NCBI GenBank assembly: GCA_024235415.1
Contig: JACKML010000004.1
Location: forward strand, 124,001 to 188,000
Reading direction: 5' to 3'
Length of the DNA: 64,000 bases
Origin: Chromatiaceae bacterium
Lineage (GTDB): Bacteria > Pseudomonadota > Gammaproteobacteria > Chromatiales > Chromatiaceae
The notes beneath the pieces are model-generated. The model was not told where the DNA came from, did not search any database, and saw only the letters and a list, made by a program, of their open reading frames with translations. Positions 61,853-64,000 of this stretch are shown here, piece after piece. The first letter of the stretch is position 1. Every line of letters begins with the position of its first letter. The position numbers and the translations under genes are program-made.

Positions 61853-63127
61853 TCAGCTGTCGATCTGCTCCAGGATGTTGCGCGCAACAGCCTTCTGGCT
61901 GGCGTTGCCTTCGCTCAGGACCTCGTACAACAACCCGCGAGCCTGGCTGTCCGCGCCGGTGGCGCGCAGCGCAGCGACCTGCTGCAGCTTGGCGTCAGCC
62001 AGCGCCTCGGTCGCGCTGCGCGCCGGGAAGTCTTCTTCATCCAGCATATTGGAGGCGTCTTCAGCACTCCATTTGCCGGGCTTTTCCTCGGCGACGTTGA
62101 TATCAGCGGCATCGTCGTATTCGGTCTGATTGTCGGACGACGGGTCCGATGCGTCGCCGCTCTCGGCGGCAGACTCGTTGAGTGCCTCGAACTCGGCCTC
62201 GATGCGATCGAATTCGTCTTCCATTTCATGTTCGTCCAGCGGGACGAAATCGTCACCCTGGGCAGCGTCGGTCGCGCCGGCAGCCGCCGTTGCGGCAGCG
62301 GCAACGGGCGCTTTCGTCATGTCCCGCTTGGAAGACGGCGCAGTGGCCGGCTCGTCGTCACCATCGCCGTCGGCATCGGCATCCGCCTGTCTGCGTTGCC
62401 GGTCACGCACCAGCATTCGTGAGAACAGCAAGCCGATCTCGAACAGCACCCACATTGGAAACGCCAGCAGCGTCTGAGAGATCACGTCCGGCGGAGTCAG
62501 CAGCATGCCGATCACGAAGGCGCCGACGATGACATAGGGGCGTTTTGCGGTCAGGCTCTCCGGCGTGGTCGCGCCCGCAAGCACCAGCACGATCGTGGCA
62601 ATCGGCACCTCGAATGCAAGGCCAAAGGCAAAGAACAGAGTCAACACGAAATCAAGGTAGTGGGTGATGTCGGTCATCACCGCCACGCCCTCGGGTGCCA
62701 CCCCGGTCAGGAAGGCGAAAACCAGCGGGAAAACCACCAGATAGGCAAACACGGCGCCGAGATAGAACAGCACCACGCTGGAGGCCAGCAGAGGGATCGC
62801 GAGGCGCTTTTCGTGATTGTAGAGACCGGGGGCGATGAATCCCCAGAACTGATGCAGCAGGTACGGCATGGCGACGAACACCGCGGTCACCAGTGCCAGT
62901 TTGAACGGCGTGAGAAATGGCGACGCCACCTGGGTGGCGATCATGCTGGTACCCGCAGGCATCACGGCCATCAACGGCTTGGCGATGAACACATAGATGT
63001 CGTTGCCGAACGGGAACAGGGCGAGAAAGATGATGAACACGGCCAGCACCATGCGCATCATGCGGTCACGCAGTTCGATCAGGTGACCGATGAACGGCTG
63101 TTCCGGCAGCGTCGAGTTTTCACTCAT
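61853..63127 (-). CDS. tatC: Twin-arginine translocase TatC with long acidic C-terminal extension
   Basis: A 424-residue TatC. Residues 1-250 are standard: FIGHLIELRDRMMRM, the conserved periplasmic FxxPF block in VASPFLTPFKLA, and six helices ending LLFSRMLVRDRQRR. Residues 250-424 are extra: an Asp/Ala-rich low-complexity stretch, then a helical end LADAKLQQVAALRATGADSQ, ARGLLYEVLSEGNASQ and KAVARNILEQI. That end closely resembles the FimV C-terminal domain. TatC is the receptor for twin-arginine signal peptides. It overlaps tatB by eight bases. Confidence 0.95.
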   Translation of the reverse strand: MSENSTLPEQPFIGHLIELRDRMMRMVLAVFIIFLALFPFGNDIYVFIAKPLMAVMPAGTSMIATQVASPFLTPFKLALVTAVFVAMPYLLHQFWGFIAPGLYNHEKRLAIPLLASSVVLFYLGAVFAYLVVFPLVFAFLTGVAPEGVAVMTDITHYLDFVLTLFFAFGLAFEVPIATIVLVLAGATTPESLTAKRPYVIVGAFVIGMLLTPPDVISQTLLAFPMWVLFEIGLLFSRMLVRDRQRRQADADADGDGDDEPATAPSSKRDMTKAPVAAAATAAAGATDAAQGDDFVPLDEHEMEDEFDRIEAEFEALNESAAESGDASDPSSDNQTEYDDAADINVAEEKPGKWSAEDASNMLDEEDFPARSATEALADAKLQQVAALRATGADSQARGLLYEVLSEGNASQKAVARNILEQIDS

Positions 63128-63449
63128 TTTGGTCTTCTGCGGCGGGCGCTTTTTTCTTTTTTACGTCGAGGGCCGACTCGGTATCGGTCTTAATCTGCTG
63201 CAGACCCTTCTTCGTGTCATCGACGAATTCGTGCAGCGGGTTGATCTGCTTCTGCTTCTCGAGGATCTCGCGCAGCTCGTCCGCCTTGATCTCGCGATCA
63301 ATATCGTCCTTCACCGAGTTGATGAAGCGCCGGCCACGACCCAACCACATGCCAGCGGTGCGTGCGAGCTTGGGCAGCCGCTCGGGTCCCACGACCAGCA
63401 GCGCAACCACGGCAATAAGGACCAGCTCAAAAAAGCCGACATCGAACAT
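63120..63449 (-). CDS. tatB: Sec-independent translocase subunit TatB
   Basis: A 109-residue TatB: one N-terminal helix (MFDVGFFELVLIAVVALLVV), the GPERLP turn, an amphipathic helix (LARTAGMWLGRGRRFINSVK), and a Lys-rich tail. With TatC it forms the substrate receptor. It sits between tatA (24 bases upstream) and tatC. Confidence 0.95.
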   Translation of the reverse strand: MFDVGFFELVLIAVVALLVVGPERLPKLARTAGMWLGRGRRFINSVKDDIDREIKADELREILEKQKQINPLHEFVDDTKKGLQQIKTDTESALDVKKKKAPAAEDQNE

Positions 63450-63473
63450 TGTTGTGGACCGCGGGTGAAACGC

Positions 63474-63710
63474 TTACTGCTTGTCTTTCTCGCGCGTGGC
63501 TTCGCCGTTGATGACCTTTTCGTCGGCCTTCTCCAGCTTCTCGGGCTCGTTGTCGCTTTTCTTTTCTTCGTCGCCCATCGCCTTCTTGAATCCCTTGACC
63601 GCATTTCCCAGGTCGCCGCCGAGGTTGCGCAGACGCTTGGTCCCGAACAGCAGGAGCACGATCACGAGCACAATCAACAGCTGCCAGATACTGATTCCAC
63701 CAAAACCCAT
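63474..63710 (-). CDS. tatA: Sec-independent translocase subunit TatA
   Basis: A 78-residue TatA: helix WQLLIVLVIVLLLFG, the FGTKRLRNLG hinge, amphipathic helix GGDLGNAVKGFKKAM, and a charged tail. It polymerises to form the Tat conduit. First gene of tatABC and downstream of hisE. Confidence 0.95.
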   Translation of the reverse strand: MGFGGISIWQLLIVLVIVLLLFGTKRLRNLGGDLGNAVKGFKKAMGDEEKKSDNEPEKLEKADEKVINGEATREKDKQ

Positions 63711-63727
63711 TTCTCATCTCCGGTAAC

Positions 63728-63752
63728 GACCTGCGCCGGCGCGGCGCAGGTC
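63728..63752. other. Perfect hairpin between hisE and tatA
   Basis: GACCTGCGCC and GGCGCAGGTC form a perfect ten-pair stem with a five-base loop in the 78-base gap before tatA. There is no U tract. It could attenuate read-through from the his operon or stabilise the tat mRNA. Confidence 0.6.
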
Positions 63753-63788
63753 AGAAAATCTGGACGGGGATCATACCCCAAGCCCGCA

Positions 63789-64000
63789 TCAATCGCCGCG
63801 CCCGGCCTTCTCTTCGAGGCCTGACAGGCCAAAACGGCGTTCGAGTTCACGCATCACGTCATCGGGGCGCAGCCCCTGGTACGCCAGCAGGACCATGCAG
63901 TGGAACCACAGATCGGCCGTCTCATAGACGATCTTCTCGCGATTGCCGTCTTTCGCCGCCATCACGGTCTCGGTCGCCTCTTCACCGATCTTCTTCAGAA
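63789..64000 (-). CDS. hisE: Phosphoribosyl-ATP pyrophosphatase (partial)
   Basis: The C-terminal 69 residues of HisE are present and the rest lies beyond the window. LKKIGEEATETVMAAKDGNR carries the conserved metal-binding glutamates, followed by ETADLWFHCMVLLAYQGL and VMRELERRFG. HisE removes pyrophosphate from phosphoribosyl-ATP, the second step of histidine synthesis. The order hisE-tatABC is common in gammaproteobacteria. Confidence 0.93.
   Translation of the reverse strand, partial: LKKIGEEATETVMAAKDGNREKIVYETADLWFHCMVLLAYQGLRPDDVMRELERRFGLSGLEEKAGRGD

Noticed and set aside
60708..62129. Open frame antisense to the YyaL-type gene and tatC
   Set aside because: No ribosome site, no family pattern, and both genes on the other strand are well supported.

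Overview
The window is a high-GC chromosomal segment from what looks like an autotrophic gammaproteobacterium, probably a sulfur-oxidising member of or near the Chromatiales. The evidence is a form IA RuBisCO with cbbQ and cbbO but no carboxysome genes, a linked cbbR, the order rpsU-yqeY-dnaG-rpoD, the order hisE-tatABC, an Rsd/AlgQ homologue, and exosortase-type (PEP-CTERM) proteins. The taxonomic placement is inference. No prophage, insertion sequence, rRNA operon or CRISPR array was seen.

Layout. 0-2.6 kb: lipid and envelope genes (acyltransferase, GT4 glycosyltransferase, PAP2 phosphatase), then a dispersed extragenic repeat. 2.9-4.5 kb: an overlapping pair, an MnmC(o)-like FAD oxidase and an MnmM/YtqB-like methyltransferase, which may together complete mnm5U in tRNA. 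4.5-12.1 kb: carbon fixation. cbbR is divergent from cbbL, cbbS, cbbQ, a yqhA-type membrane gene and cbbO. Repeats and a terminator separate the subunit genes from the activase genes. 12.6-16.9 kb: small and hypothetical genes, a histidine phosphatase, an SRPBCC protein and an MBL-fold hydrolase. 17-31 kb: housekeeping and conserved genes, including DAHP synthase, glcF, an inositol-phosphatase-type enzyme, Slt transglycosylase, rsd with a degenerate cyclase-like protein, a GGVPGM-repeat secreted protein, an NDUFA9-like protein, an aminopeptidase lipoprotein and MidA. 31.5-35.2 kb: folate genes (folM-like, folK, folB), plsY and tsaD. 35.2-39.9 kb: the macromolecular synthesis operon rpsU-yqeY-dnaG-rpoD, then tRNA-Ile2(CAU).

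39.9-46.6 kb is an accessory patch. It has diverged direct repeats about 4.8 kb apart, a VapC/Phd-type toxin-antitoxin pair with a candidate operator, a ToxR-like TPR regulator divergent from a small protein and an exported MBL hydrolase, an uncalled 49-residue membrane protein, and a decayed Tll0287-like heme-sensor gene. 46.8-53.8 kb has a methyltransferase, secreted proteins, an HDOD protein, two proteins with exosortase-like C-termini and YceH. 53.9-58 kb has two nitrilase-superfamily enzymes behind a tiny leader ORF and a second paralogous ToxR-TPR regulator. 58-64 kb ends with small genes, a PmtA-like methyltransferase, a YyaL-type protein, tatC with an unusual FimV-like C-terminus, tatB, tatA and partial hisE.

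The strongest leads for new biology are the oxidase/methyltransferase pair (2912-4527), YqhA inside the cbb operon (9266-9754), the TatC C-terminal extension (61853-63127), the repeat-bounded accessory patch (39951-44876), and the two ToxR-TPR regulator modules. All functions are read from sequence motifs and recalled families. No database search was run.
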